Below are positions 28,213-36,064 of a stretch of 64,000 bases of DNA, one piece after another. The stretch is taken from the NCBI RefSeq assembly GCF_003985145.1, contig NZ_ML133521.1, forward strand, positions 992,001-1,056,000, read 5' to 3'. Source of the DNA: Rhizobium anhuiense. GTDB taxonomy: Bacteria > Pseudomonadota > Alphaproteobacteria > Rhizobiales > Rhizobiaceae. Both the position numbers and the translations under genes were made by a program. Under the pieces are notes generated by a model. That model was not told the DNA's origin and ran no database searches. It worked only from the letters and a program-made list of their open reading frames with translations. The stretch's first letter is position 1; the number at the start of each line of letters is the position of its first letter.

Positions 28213-28269
28213 CCCCTTTTGCTTTTCTTCAAAAGGGATCGGCAATGACCATCGTGCCGCCAATCCCTT
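28213..28269 (-). promoter_or_regulatory. expression platform of the guanidine riboswitch: two competing hairpins
   Basis: Read on the minus strand. Hairpin A pairs AAGGGATTGGC (28269-28259) with GCCGATCCCTT (28243-28233), 11 pairs with one wobble, and is followed by TTTT. Hairpin B pairs CCCTTTTG (28237-28230) with CAAAAGGG (28221-28214), 8-base loop, and hides the ribosome site AAAAGGGGAA of the first gene. Both use the segment CCCTT, so they exclude each other. Hairpin A can act as terminator or as anti-sequester; hairpin B blocks translation. Confidence 0.65.
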
Positions 28270-28278
28270 GGCTTACGA

Positions 28279-28388
28279 GGTCTCCCGGGCTTTTGTCCCG
28301 CCGTGCACCCGGCGGGATGTCTCCCCTGCCGGTGGTAGCTCTCGGACCAGCCACGCCTTGCGACGCCGGAACCCTAGCCACCAACTCT
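28279..28388 (-). ncRNA. guanidine-I (ykkC) riboswitch aptamer
   Basis: Read on the minus strand, the conserved ykkC blocks appear in the right order and spacing. CTAGGGTTCCGG starts at 28377, GGCTGGTCCGAGAGCTACC lies around 28352-28334 and includes the signature CTGGTCCGAGAG (28350-28339). Next come a stem TCCCGCCG / CGGCGGGA and then the block ACGGCGGGACAAAAGC followed by CCGGGAGA (28304-28281). These are the hallmark sequences of the guanidine-I class. It lies 74 bases upstream of the first gene of the importer/carboxylase operon, directly after a sigma-54 promoter. Confidence 0.93.
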
Positions 28389-28400
28389 GCAACTATCGAA

Positions 28401-28416
28401 GCAAAGTGCGTGCCAA
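28401..28416 (-). promoter_or_regulatory. sigma-54 (RpoN) promoter of the guanidine operon
   Basis: Minus-strand sequence TTGGCACGCACTTTGC. It matches the consensus TGGCACG-N4-TTGC at every conserved position, with GG and GC separated by exactly 10 bases. Expected transcription start is about 12 bases downstream (near 28389), just where the riboswitch aptamer begins. A palindrome AGTGCATGCACT at 28476-28487, about 90 bases upstream of that start, is a possible activator (NtrC-type) site. Confidence 0.85.
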
Positions 28417-28475
28417 ATTATAAACCGTTGATTTTATTGAGAGGTCGATGGCGCCAATTCCCCAGAAAATGCAAT

Positions 28476-28487
28476 AGTGCATGCACT
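28476..28487. promoter_or_regulatory. palindrome upstream of the sigma-54 promoter, candidate activator site
   Basis: AGTGCATGCACT is a perfect 12-base palindrome with TGCA repeats on both sides (28469-28492). It lies about 60 bases before the -24 element. Sigma-54 promoters need an upstream activator; NtrC sites have TGCACC/GGTGCA half-sites, to which this is related but not identical. The stretch 28500-28601 holds nothing I recognise. Confidence 0.4.
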
Positions 28488-28601
28488 TGCACAGAAAATG
28501 TGCGTATTCTGCCGCCAGCTTAGGCGCTGGTTCTTTTTTGCCCAGCGGAAAACAAGGGCCCAGGCAGAACGCACAGAACGCCGAATTGCGGCTGCCCTGA
28601 G

Positions 28602-29519
28602 TTAGTTCCGGAAAGCGCCGGCCGGGACCGTCGTCACCAGCCGGATGTCACGGCGGAAGTCCGACGGCGACATGCCGGCGATGTGGCGGAAGGATTTGTT
28701 GAAGGCGCTGATCGAGCCGAAGCCGCTGTCCATCGCCACCTGCAGCACGTTGGCGCCCTCGCTCATCAGCATCGCCTGAGCGCGCGACAGCCGCAGCAGC
28801 GTCACGTATTTGCTGAGCGTCATGCCAGTCGATCGCTTGAACAGGTTCATCGCATATTTCGGATGCAGATCGGCGGCGCGGGCGATATCGACCGAATCGA
28901 TGTCCTGCAGGAAATTGGCGGCGATGAAATCGCACATGCGCGCGACGCTGCGCGAGGAATGCGGATAGGGGTGATCGCCGTCGAGATTGATGGCCGCCTG
29001 CGACGTCATCGAATAGGGTTCGAGCGCGATCCGCTCGATGCGCAGCAGCAGCTCGTCGACGGCGTGCTGGGCCTTGGCGGGATCGCCTGAGTTGGCATAA
29101 CGGAACCAGCGGGTGAAGTTCTCGCTGTCGGCGGCATCCGTTGCCGAAGTCAGCAGCGTCTCGCCCTTCATCAGTCGGCTGGAAACGCTGATCGGCAAGC
29201 GCAGCCGGAAGAAATAGACGAGCGGCAGATGGGCGCCGGCATAGAGCGAATCATCCGAAGATTCGTCCATCTGATGCGGCTGACCACCCCAAAACAGGCA
29301 CATTTCGCCGGCGTTCAGCCGGAATTCGTGGTCGCTCATCCGGTAGTGAACGGTTCCGCGCATCACGTAGTTGACCTCGACCTGCGCATGCCAGTGCGGC
29401 ATCGCCATAACAGGCGGATGGGCATGAAACATCTGCAGCGCGGTCGGCAAACCCTCGATGCTGCTCGCGCCGGGCTGGTAGATTGCACGTGTGCCGACCT
29501 TACTTTCCGCCAAATTCAT
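28602..29519 (-). CDS. AraC-family regulator, MelR-like
   Basis: A regulator of 305 residues. The N-terminal cupin sensor (MPHWHAQVEVNYVMRGTVHYRM, then GEMCLFWGGQPHQM) resembles MelR, the melibiose activator, and binds a sugar. The C-terminal AraC DNA-binding domain has two helix-turn-helix units: IDSVDIARAADLHPKYAMNLFKR and VLQVAMDSGFGSISAFNKSFR. Ribosome site AAGGGAAC. It is divergent, with an 86-base gap, from the CUT1 importer at 29.6-33.8 kb, which it most likely controls. Its stop lies near the guanidine operon control region but that is unrelated. Confidence 0.88.
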   Translation of the reverse strand: MNLAESKVGTRAIYQPGASSIEGLPTALQMFHAHPPVMAMPHWHAQVEVNYVMRGTVHYRMSDHEFRLNAGEMCLFWGGQPHQMDESSDDSLYAGAHLPLVYFFRLRLPISVSSRLMKGETLLTSATDAADSENFTRWFRYANSGDPAKAQHAVDELLLRIERIALEPYSMTSQAAINLDGDHPYPHSSRSVARMCDFIAANFLQDIDSVDIARAADLHPKYAMNLFKRSTGMTLSKYVTLLRLSRAQAMLMSEGANVLQVAMDSGFGSISAFNKSFRHIAGMSPSDFRRDIRLVTTVPAGAFRN

Positions 29520-29605
29520 GTTCCCTTTTTAGGAGACACCCGCTCCCTTACAGATAGTCTAACCGCGTTCGTGAAAGATCGGCAATTGAAAAGGGAGGAT
29601 TTTCA

Positions 29606-30880
29606 ATGCGCTTCAAACTTCTCGCTGCGACCGCAGCTGTTGCATTGCTTGCTTCCGGCTCCGCATTCGCGCAGTCGGCCAATCTCACCATCTGGAGCTG
29701 GAATGTCGCCGCATCGGCATTGAAGTCCACGCTTCCAGGCTTCAACAAGCAGTTTCCCGATATCAAAATCACCGTTGAGGACCTCGGCAACAGCCAGGTC
29801 TTCGACAAGACGCTCGCTGCCTGCGCCGCCGGCGGCGACGGCTTGCCTGACATCGTCAGCATCGAGAATTTCGAGGCTGAAATCTTCTGGAGCCGATTCC
29901 CGGATTGTTTTGCCAATCTGAGAGAGCTCGGCTATACGCCCGAGATCCAGGCAAAATTCCCTGACTTCAAGCGCACTGAGCTCGAGGTCGGCGATGTCGC
30001 TTACGCCATGCCGTGGGATTCCGGCCCTGTCGCCGTCTTCTACCGCCGCGACCTCTACGAAAAGGCCGGCGTCGATCCGAGCACCATCAGCACCTGGGAC
30101 GATTTCATTGCCGCCGGCAAGAAGATTTCCGCCGCCAATCCCGGCGTGGTCATGGCGCAGGCAGACTTCAATGGCGACAGCGAATGGTTCCGCATGATCG
30201 CCAATGAACAGGGCTGCGGCTATTACTCGACCGACGGCCAGAACATCACCATCAACCAGCCGGCCTGCGTCGCTTCGCTGCAAAAAGTGAAGGAAATGAA
30301 GGACGCCGGCACGCTGACGGCGGCCAACTGGGACGAAAAGATCCAGGCCAATACCGCCGGCAAGGCCGCAAGCCAGTTGTATGGCGGTTGGTATGAGGGC
30401 ACCGTGCGCTCGACCTCTCCCGATCTCAAGGGCAAGTGGGGCGTCTACAGAATGCCGAGCCTGACGGCTGATGGCCCGCATGCGGCCAATCTCGGCGGTT
30501 CGTCGCTCGCCATTTCGGCGACGTCCGCGAATAAGGAAGCCGCCTGGAAATTCGTCAACTACGCTCTCGGCACGGATGAGGGTCAGATCACCATGCTGAA
30601 GGAGTTCGGTCTGGTTCCGTCGCTGCTTTCGGCCGAGAAGGATCCCTTCGTCAATGAGCCGCAACCCTATTGGGGCGGCCAGAAGGTCTGGGCTGATATC
30701 CTGGCGACACTGCCGAAGATCGTGCCGAGCCGCGGTACCGCCTTCCAAAGTGATGCCGAAGCCATCTTCAAGGCGACGCAGGCGAAGTTCTTTGCCGGCG
30801 GCTATCCCGATGCGAAGGCCGCTCTCGACGATGCCGCCAAGCAGATCGCTTCAGCGACCGGCCTTCCGATCGCGCAATGA
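29606..30880 (+). CDS. CUT1 sugar ABC importer substrate-binding protein
   Basis: An extracellular solute-binding protein (family 1) of 424 residues. Signal peptide MRFKLLAATAAVALLASGSAFAQ in its first 23 residues. The mature part has LTIWSWNVAASALKSTLPGF and the family motif YAMPWDSGPVAVFYRRDLYE. Ribosome site GGGAGGA. First gene of a five-gene operon with two permeases, an ATPase and a fused dehydrogenase. The MelR-like regulator suggests an alpha-galactoside or related glycoside, without proof. Confidence 0.9.
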   Translation: MRFKLLAATAAVALLASGSAFAQSANLTIWSWNVAASALKSTLPGFNKQFPDIKITVEDLGNSQVFDKTLAACAAGGDGLPDIVSIENFEAEIFWSRFPDCFANLRELGYTPEIQAKFPDFKRTELEVGDVAYAMPWDSGPVAVFYRRDLYEKAGVDPSTISTWDDFIAAGKKISAANPGVVMAQADFNGDSEWFRMIANEQGCGYYSTDGQNITINQPACVASLQKVKEMKDAGTLTAANWDEKIQANTAGKAASQLYGGWYEGTVRSTSPDLKGKWGVYRMPSLTADGPHAANLGGSSLAISATSANKEAAWKFVNYALGTDEGQITMLKEFGLVPSLLSAEKDPFVNEPQPYWGGQKVWADILATLPKIVPSRGTAFQSDAEAIFKATQAKFFAGGYPDAKAALDDAAKQIASATGLPIAQ

Positions 30881-30888
30881 ATGACGAT

Positions 30889-30911
30889 GCCGGGCGCTTC
30901 AGGCGCCCGGC
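30889..30911 (+). other. intercistronic stem-loop after binding-protein gene
   Basis: GCCGGGCGC, loop TTCAG, GCGCCCGGC, 8 bases after the binding-protein stop, followed by only TTTC. Such a hairpin usually stabilises the binding-protein message and lowers read-through into the permease genes. Confidence 0.65.
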
Positions 30912-30963
30912 TTTCCCCCGGCTTGCAAAGCGGCCGGTCATTCGTTCGTGAGGAGGAGGCTTG

Positions 30964-31824
30964 ATGCCGTTCAGAACCCGGAGCGCCTATGCGTTCCTTG
31001 CCCCCTATCTGCTGGTCTTTGCCACCTTCTGGGTCTGGCCAATCATCAATTCGTTCCTGATTTCCTTTCAGAACACCCGCATCAACCCGTGGAAATACAG
31101 TTTCCAGGCCAATTGGGGCCGGCTCTTCTACGACCCGGCCTTCTACAATGCTCTTTACAACACGCTGATCATCCTGCTGATTCAGGTGCCGGTGATGATC
31201 GCGCTTGCGACGGTCATGGCCGTAATGCTCAATTCGCCGCTGCTGAAAGCGCGGCCGCTTTTCCGCTTCGCCTTCTTTGCGCCTGTCGTCGTCGGCGAGG
31301 TCGCCTATGCTGCCGTCTTCCGGCTGATGTTCAGCCTCGATTTCGGGATCATCAACAAGCTGATTTCCGCCGTCGGTCTCAGCCCGGTCTCCTGGTTCGA
31401 CAACGCGAATGCCGCCATGGCGCTGATCATCCTCGCCGTCACATGGCGCTGGGCGGGCTACAACGCCATCATCATTCTCGCCGGGCTGCAGTCGATTCCC
31501 GACGATGTCTACGAGGCGGCGACTCTCGACCGGGTGAGCAAGATCCAGCAATTCTTTCATATCACCCTGCCACTTCTGAAGCCGATCATCCTCTTCTGCG
31601 TGGTTCTTTCGGTGATCGGCACCATGCAGCTCTTCACCGAGCCCTTCCTGATCACCAATCGCGGCGGTCCCGGCGGCGGCACCGAGACCCTCGGCCTGCT
31701 GCTCTACCGCCAGGGCTTCACTTCGCTGAACTTCGGCTATGCCTCGGCGATCGCCTATACGATGGCTGCCCTTGCCGTGGCGATCTCGCTTCTCAATCTC
31801 TGGGTCGGGAGGGATCCGAAATGA
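30964..31824 (+). CDS. CUT1 sugar ABC importer permease (MalF/UgpA class)
   Basis: A permease of 286 residues with six predicted helices. The coupling loop YEAATLDRVSKIQQFFHITLPLLKP holds the EAA motif. Start: ATG 30964 with GAGGAGG upstream; the preceding TTG is not needed. It overlaps the next permease gene by 4 bases (ATGA). Works with that protein as the transmembrane heterodimer. Confidence 0.9.
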   Translation: MPFRTRSAYAFLAPYLLVFATFWVWPIINSFLISFQNTRINPWKYSFQANWGRLFYDPAFYNALYNTLIILLIQVPVMIALATVMAVMLNSPLLKARPLFRFAFFAPVVVGEVAYAAVFRLMFSLDFGIINKLISAVGLSPVSWFDNANAAMALIILAVTWRWAGYNAIIILAGLQSIPDDVYEAATLDRVSKIQQFFHITLPLLKPIILFCVVLSVIGTMQLFTEPFLITNRGGPGGGTETLGLLLYRQGFTSLNFGYASAIAYTMAALAVAISLLNLWVGRDPK

Positions 31825-32657
31825 AGTCCAAATCGCAATCCCTTCTGCTGCGCCAGATCGCGTTGCATGCCGCACTGGCGCCGCTTGCGGTAATCTGGCT
31901 GTTTCCGCTCTGGATGATGTTCGTCTTCTCGACCATGCCCGACAACGGCATCTTCAGCCCTGATATCGTGCTCTGGCCATCGACCAATTTCGTCGAGAAT
32001 TTCAAGAACCTGCAGGCCGATACCGATTTCATCGGCGCCATGGTGATCTCCGTCGGCGTCGCGCTCATCTATACCGTCCTGTCGGTACTGCTGACCTCGA
32101 TGGCGGGCTGGGCGCTGGCGCGTTACCGTTTCGTCGGCCGCTCCATCGTCATCGCCATCATCCTCGGCACGATCACGCTGCCGTTTTCGGTGGTCGTCAT
32201 CCCGCAATTCATCATGGTGGCACGCGAATTCAAGCTGGCAAACACCTGGGTGGCGCTGATCGTGCCACCGTTGTTCAATTCGCTCGGCGTGCTGTTCATG
32301 CGGCAATCCTTCTCGATGATGCCGGGCGAGCTCTTTGATGCGGCCCGGGTCGAGGGCGTCAAGGAATGGCAGATCTTCCTGCGCATCGCGCTGCCGCTGG
32401 CGCGTCCGACCATGGCGGCACTGGCGATCATCCTGTTCCTGGCCTCGTGGAACAACTACCTATGGCCGCTTCTGATCAATTCCAAACCGGGAATGATGAC
32501 AGCGCCGGTGGCATTGGGAACGCTGATCGGCCTCACTAAGGTCTCTTGGGGCGGCATCATGGCCGGCGCGGTGCTGCTGACGGCGCCGATCCTCGTCGTC
32601 TTCGTGGCTCTCCAGCGCCATTTCATCGCCGGCATCGCGGCCGGCGCAATCAAATAA
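31821..32657 (+). CDS. CUT1 sugar ABC importer permease (MalG/UgpE class)
   Basis: A permease of 278 residues. The N-terminal helix is ALAPLAVIWLFPLWMMFVFS, and the coupling loop is FDAARVEGVKEWQIFLRIALPLARP. Start at ATG 31821 because of the ATGA overlap with the upstream permease and GGGAGGGA just before it; a much longer open frame continues upstream but is not coding. Confidence 0.9.
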   Translation: MKSKSQSLLLRQIALHAALAPLAVIWLFPLWMMFVFSTMPDNGIFSPDIVLWPSTNFVENFKNLQADTDFIGAMVISVGVALIYTVLSVLLTSMAGWALARYRFVGRSIVIAIILGTITLPFSVVVIPQFIMVAREFKLANTWVALIVPPLFNSLGVLFMRQSFSMMPGELFDAARVEGVKEWQIFLRIALPLARPTMAALAIILFLASWNNYLWPLLINSKPGMMTAPVALGTLIGLTKVSWGGIMAGAVLLTAPILVVFVALQRHFIAGIAAGAIK

Positions 32658-32677
32658 TCGAACAATAGGGAGGCCGC

Positions 32678-33760
32678 ATGGCAGAGCTTTCACTCAGCAA
32701 CATCGTCAAGCGCTTCGGCGGCTTTGAGATCATCCACGGCGCCAATCTGGAGGTGAAGGACGGCGAATTCGTCGTCTTCGTCGGCCCCTCCGGCTGCGGC
32801 AAGTCCACGCTGCTCAGGATGATCGCCGGCCTCGAGGACATCACCTCGGGCGAGCTTCAGATCGGCGGCAGGGTCGTCAATGATGTCGAGCCGGCCGATC
32901 GCGGCATCGCCATGGTGTTCCAGTCCTATGCGCTCTATCCGCACCTGACCGTCGAGGAAAATCTGAGCTTCGGCCTGCGCATGAACGGCAATCCGAAAGC
33001 CGACACTGAACGGCGCGTGCGCCATGTCGCCGAGATCCTGCAGATCACCGAGTTGATGAAGCGGCGGCCGAAGCAGCTTTCCGGCGGTCAGCGCCAGCGC
33101 GTCGCCATCGGCCGCGCCATCGTCCGCGAACCCCAGGTCTTCCTGTTCGACGAACCCTTGTCGAACCTCGATGCGGAACTGCGCGTGCAGATGCGCGTCG
33201 AAATCTCCCGGCTGCACAAGCAGCTCGGCACGACGATGATTTATGTCACCCACGACCAGACCGAGGCGATGACGCTCGCCGACAGGATCGTCGTGTTGCG
33301 CGCCGGCAATATCGAGCAGATCGGCGCGCCGCTCGACCTTTACGACGACCCCGCCAACCAGTTCGTCGCCGGTTTCGTCGGCTCGCCGAAGATGAATTTT
33401 TTGAAGGCCGTGGTGATCGAGGCGCAGCCGGGCAGGGCGGTGATCGCGCTGGAAAGTGATACCAATACACGGCTGTCGCTGCCCGTCGCCGATCCGATCG
33501 AAGCCGGCGCGAAGGTGACGCTCGGCATTCGTCCCGAACATTTCGTCGATGCGGGCATGAGCGATGCCGACCTCACCGTCACCATCGACGTCGCCGAACA
33601 CCTCGGCAATACCAGCTACATCTACGCCACCATCGGCCCCGAGCAACTGATCATCGAGCGGCCGGAATCCCGCGTCGCCGGCAATCGCGAGACGCTGACG
33701 GTCGGCCTTCCCGCCAACCGCACATTCCTTTTCGACGGCGCCGGCAGGCGGCTTCGCTAA
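32678..33760 (+). CDS. CUT1 sugar ABC importer ATP-binding protein (UgpC/MsmX class)
   Basis: An ATPase of 360 residues: Walker [12 protein letters not shown], signature [16 protein letters not shown], Walker [12 protein letters not shown] and switch His in VTHDQ. The C-terminal third (from about residue 240) is the TOBE/OB regulatory domain of sugar-importer ATPases. Ribosome site AGGGAGGC. Confidence 0.92.
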   Translation: MAELSLSNIVKRFGGFEIIHGANLEVKDGEFVVFVGPSGCGKSTLLRMIAGLEDITSGELQIGGRVVNDVEPADRGIAMVFQSYALYPHLTVEENLSFGLRMNGNPKADTERRVRHVAEILQITELMKRRPKQLSGGQRQRVAIGRAIVREPQVFLFDEPLSNLDAELRVQMRVEISRLHKQLGTTMIYVTHDQTEAMTLADRIVVLRAGNIEQIGAPLDLYDDPANQFVAGFVGSPKMNFLKAVVIEAQPGRAVIALESDTNTRLSLPVADPIEAGAKVTLGIRPEHFVDAGMSDADLTVTIDVAEHLGNTSYIYATIGPEQLIIERPESRVAGNRETLTVGLPANRTFLFDGAGRRLR

Positions 33761-33796
33761 CCTATCCCAAGACCGAAAGACGAAAGAGGATTTTCC

Positions 33797-35800
33797 ATGA
33801 GTTCAGATCAACCGATCCGCTGGGGCATCATCGGCCCCGGCACCATCGCCCGCACCTTTGCCGACGGCGTCGCCCATTCTCGCACGGGAAAGCTGGTGGC
33901 GATCGCCACCCGCAATCCTGCAAAACCCGGCCTTGCCGAAAATTTCCCCGGCGCCCGCATCGTCAATGGCTACGAGGCGCTGCTTTCCGACCCTGAGGTT
34001 GATGCCGTCTATATCTCCGTGCCCCATACCGGCCATGCCGAATGGGCGATCAAGGCCGCCCGCGCCGGCAAGCACATCCTGGTGGAAAAGCCGATCGCGC
34101 TGTCGGCCTATGATGCCGAAGCCGTTTACTACGAGGCGAAAAAGGCCGGCGTCTTTGCCGGCGAGGCCTTCATGTACCGCGTGCATCCGCAGACGGAGAA
34201 GCTGGTCGAGCTCGTCAAAAGCGGCGTCATCGGCACCGTCCGCATCATCCGTTCGAGCTTCGGCTTCAACATGGGCAGCTATAGGCCGGAACACCGGCTT
34301 TTCGCCAATGATACCGCCGGCGGCGGCATTCTCGATGTCGGCGGTTATCCGGTTTCGATGGCCCGGCTGATTGCCGGCGCGGCGCAGGGCAAGGCCTTCC
34401 TCGAACCGGAGAAGGTCTCGGGCGTCGCCCATCTCGGAGAGAGCGGCGTCGATGAATGGGCCTCTGCCGTGCTGAAGTTCCCGAACGAGATCATCGCCGA
34501 AGTCTCTTGCTCGATCATGGCGAATCAGGACAATGTGCTGCGCATCATCGGCTCGGAAGGCCGGATCGAGGTCCAGGACTTCTGGTTCGCCTCCGGCCAC
34601 AAGGGCGGCGTCGGCAAGATCGAGATCTTCAAGGGCGGCAGCCGGGAAACCGTCGAGCTCAGGGAAGACCGCTGGCTTTACTCCTTCGAGGCCGATGCGG
34701 CGGGTGACGCCATCCGCGCCGGTAAGACGGAATTCAGCTCTCCCGGCATGAGCTGGGCGGATTCGATCGGAAACCTGCGCGTGCTCGACCAATGGCGTGC
34801 CTCGGTCGGTCTGGAATACGGCGTTGAGAAAGCCAGTAAGCGCACGGCAAACATATCAGGCGGCACGGTCGCGCGTGGCAACAGCATTCCGCAGCGTCAG
34901 ATCCCCGGCATTTCCAAGCCGGCCTCGGTCGTCACGCTCGGCTTCGAGTTCTTCCCGAACTTCGCCTCTGCCTCGCTGACGCTCGACGCCTTCTACGAAG
35001 CCGGCGGCAATGCCTTCGACACGGCCTATGTCTATGGCGGCGGCAAGACGGAAGCGATCTTCGGCGACTGGCACACGAGCCGAAAGGTGCCGCGCGAAGA
35101 GATCGTGCTGATCGGCAAGGGTGCGCATTCGCCGCTCTGCTATCCCGATATGATCGCAAAGCAGCTCGACCAGTCGCTTTCCCGGCTGAAGACCGATTAT
35201 GTCGACATCTATTTCATGCATCGCGACAACACCGACGTGCCCGTCAGCGAGTTCGTCGATGCCATGGATGCCGAGGTCAAGCGTGGCCGCATCCGCGGCA
35301 TCTTCGGTGGCTCGAACTGGACAAGGGCGCGTTTCGACGAGGCGATCGCCTATGCCGAAAAGACCGGCAAGGCGGCGCCGGCAGCACTCTCCAACAACTT
35401 CTCGCTCGCCGAGATGCTCGATCCGATCTGGGCCGGTTGTGTCGCCGCTTCCGACGACGACTGGAAGAAGTGGCTGAACGAGAAGCAGATCCCGAATTTT
35501 GCCTGGTCGAGCCAGGGTCGTGGCTTCTTTACCGACCGCGCCGGCCGCGACAAGCGGGATGATGAGGAGATCGTGCGGGTCTGGTATTCCGAGCGCAACT
35601 TCGGACGCCGCGACCGCGCCATCGAGCTGGCCAACAAGCTCGGCCGCAATCCGATCCATATCGCGCTCGCCTATGTGATCGCCCAGCCTTTCCCGGTCAT
35701 TCCGCTGATCGGGCCGCGCACCGTCGCCGAGCTGGAAGACAGTCTCTCGGCGCTCGACATCAAGCTGACGCCCGATCAGGTGAAGTGGCTGGAAGGTTGA
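33797..35800 (+). CDS. fusion of Gfo/Idh/MocA dehydrogenase and aldo/keto reductase
   Basis: A fusion of 667 residues. Residues 1-about 340 are a complete Gfo/Idh/MocA dehydrogenase: Rossmann motif WGIIGPGTIARTFADG at 9-24, ILVEKPIALSAYD near 95, substrate domain with GGGILDVGGYPVSMARLI. Residues about 365-667 are a near-complete aldo/keto reductase. Its catalytic tetrad can be read as FDTAYVYGGGKTE (Asp, Tyr), VLIGKGAH (Lys) and YFMHRDN (His). The linker (KRTANISGGTVARGNSIPQ) is short. The frame is open throughout, with no stop or shift at the joint. As last gene of the importer operon it likely performs two redox steps, for instance oxidation at one carbon and reduction at another, on the imported sugar. 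Confidence 0.88.
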   Translation: MSSDQPIRWGIIGPGTIARTFADGVAHSRTGKLVAIATRNPAKPGLAENFPGARIVNGYEALLSDPEVDAVYISVPHTGHAEWAIKAARAGKHILVEKPIALSAYDAEAVYYEAKKAGVFAGEAFMYRVHPQTEKLVELVKSGVIGTVRIIRSSFGFNMGSYRPEHRLFANDTAGGGILDVGGYPVSMARLIAGAAQGKAFLEPEKVSGVAHLGESGVDEWASAVLKFPNEIIAEVSCSIMANQDNVLRIIGSEGRIEVQDFWFASGHKGGVGKIEIFKGGSRETVELREDRWLYSFEADAAGDAIRAGKTEFSSPGMSWADSIGNLRVLDQWRASVGLEYGVEKASKRTANISGGTVARGNSIPQRQIPGISKPASVVTLGFEFFPNFASASLTLDAFYEAGGNAFDTAYVYGGGKTEAIFGDWHTSRKVPREEIVLIGKGAHSPLCYPDMIAKQLDQSLSRLKTDYVDIYFMHRDNTDVPVSEFVDAMDAEVKRGRIRGIFGGSNWTRARFDEAIAYAEKTGKAAPAALSNNFSLAEMLDPIWAGCVAASDDDWKKWLNEKQIPNFAWSSQGRGFFTDRAGRDKRDDEEIVRVWYSERNFGRRDRAIELANKLGRNPIHIALAYVIAQPFPVIPLIGPRTVAELEDSLSALDIKLTPDQVKWLEG

Positions 35801-35806
35801 CCAATA

Positions 35807-35838
35807 GGAAAGGGCGCCGTTCAAGCCGCGCCCTTTCC
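35807..35838. terminator. bidirectional terminator hairpin
   Basis: GGAAAGGGCGC, 10-base loop, GCGCCCTTTCC. An 11-base perfect stem between the stop of the fusion gene and the stop of cydX, serving both converging operons. T-rich on the plus side (TTTCCATTCT). Confidence 0.75.
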
Positions 35839-35841
35839 ATT

Positions 35842-35964
35842 CTACTTGCGTGACGCGGAAGCCCTCTTCCGGGCGGCATCGTCCATCAGCTCATACCACA
35901 TGGCGTTGAGGACGGCGAAGGCGGCGGCCAGCGGCAGGCCGAGCATCCATGCAAAATACCACAT
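35842..35964 (-). CDS. cydX: cytochrome bd oxidase small subunit CydX
   Basis: A protein of 40 residues, MWYFAWMLGLPLAAAFAVLN followed by AMWYELMDDAARKRASASRK. One transmembrane helix starting MWYFAWMLG and the conserved C-terminal half with a Trp-Tyr-Glu pattern are typical of CydX/YbgT, which stabilises the haem d site. Ribosome site GAAGGAGA, 6 bases before ATG. It lies 98 bases after cydB, separated by a palindromic repeat. Too short to be found by usual gene-length cut-offs. Confidence 0.88.
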   Translation of the reverse strand: MWYFAWMLGLPLAAAFAVLNAMWYELMDDAARKRASASRK

Positions 35965-35982
35965 CGTTTCGTCTCCTTCAGA

Positions 35983-36064
35983 GCAATTCCAGGCAAAGCG
36001 TGAAGCGCTTTTGCCGGGAATTGCGTAAAAACAAAAGGTTAGAGCGGTTCTACTGAGCCGCTCT
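35983..36064. repeat. palindromic repeat pair between cydB and cydX
   Basis: Two inverted repeats. The first (35983-36024) has outer arms GCAATTCC / GGAATTGC and a near-perfect inner stem. The second (36041-36064) has arms AGAGCGG and CCGCTCT; its end overlaps the stop codon of cydB. Read on the minus strand it is followed by AACCTTTTGTTTTTAC, so it could partly terminate transcription before cydX. The design resembles the rhizobial intergenic mosaic repeats. Confidence 0.6.

Noticed and set aside
30948..32657. Long open frame of 569 codons spanning both CUT1 permeases
   Set aside because: Its first half is in another frame than the true first permease; only the part from 31821 is coding.
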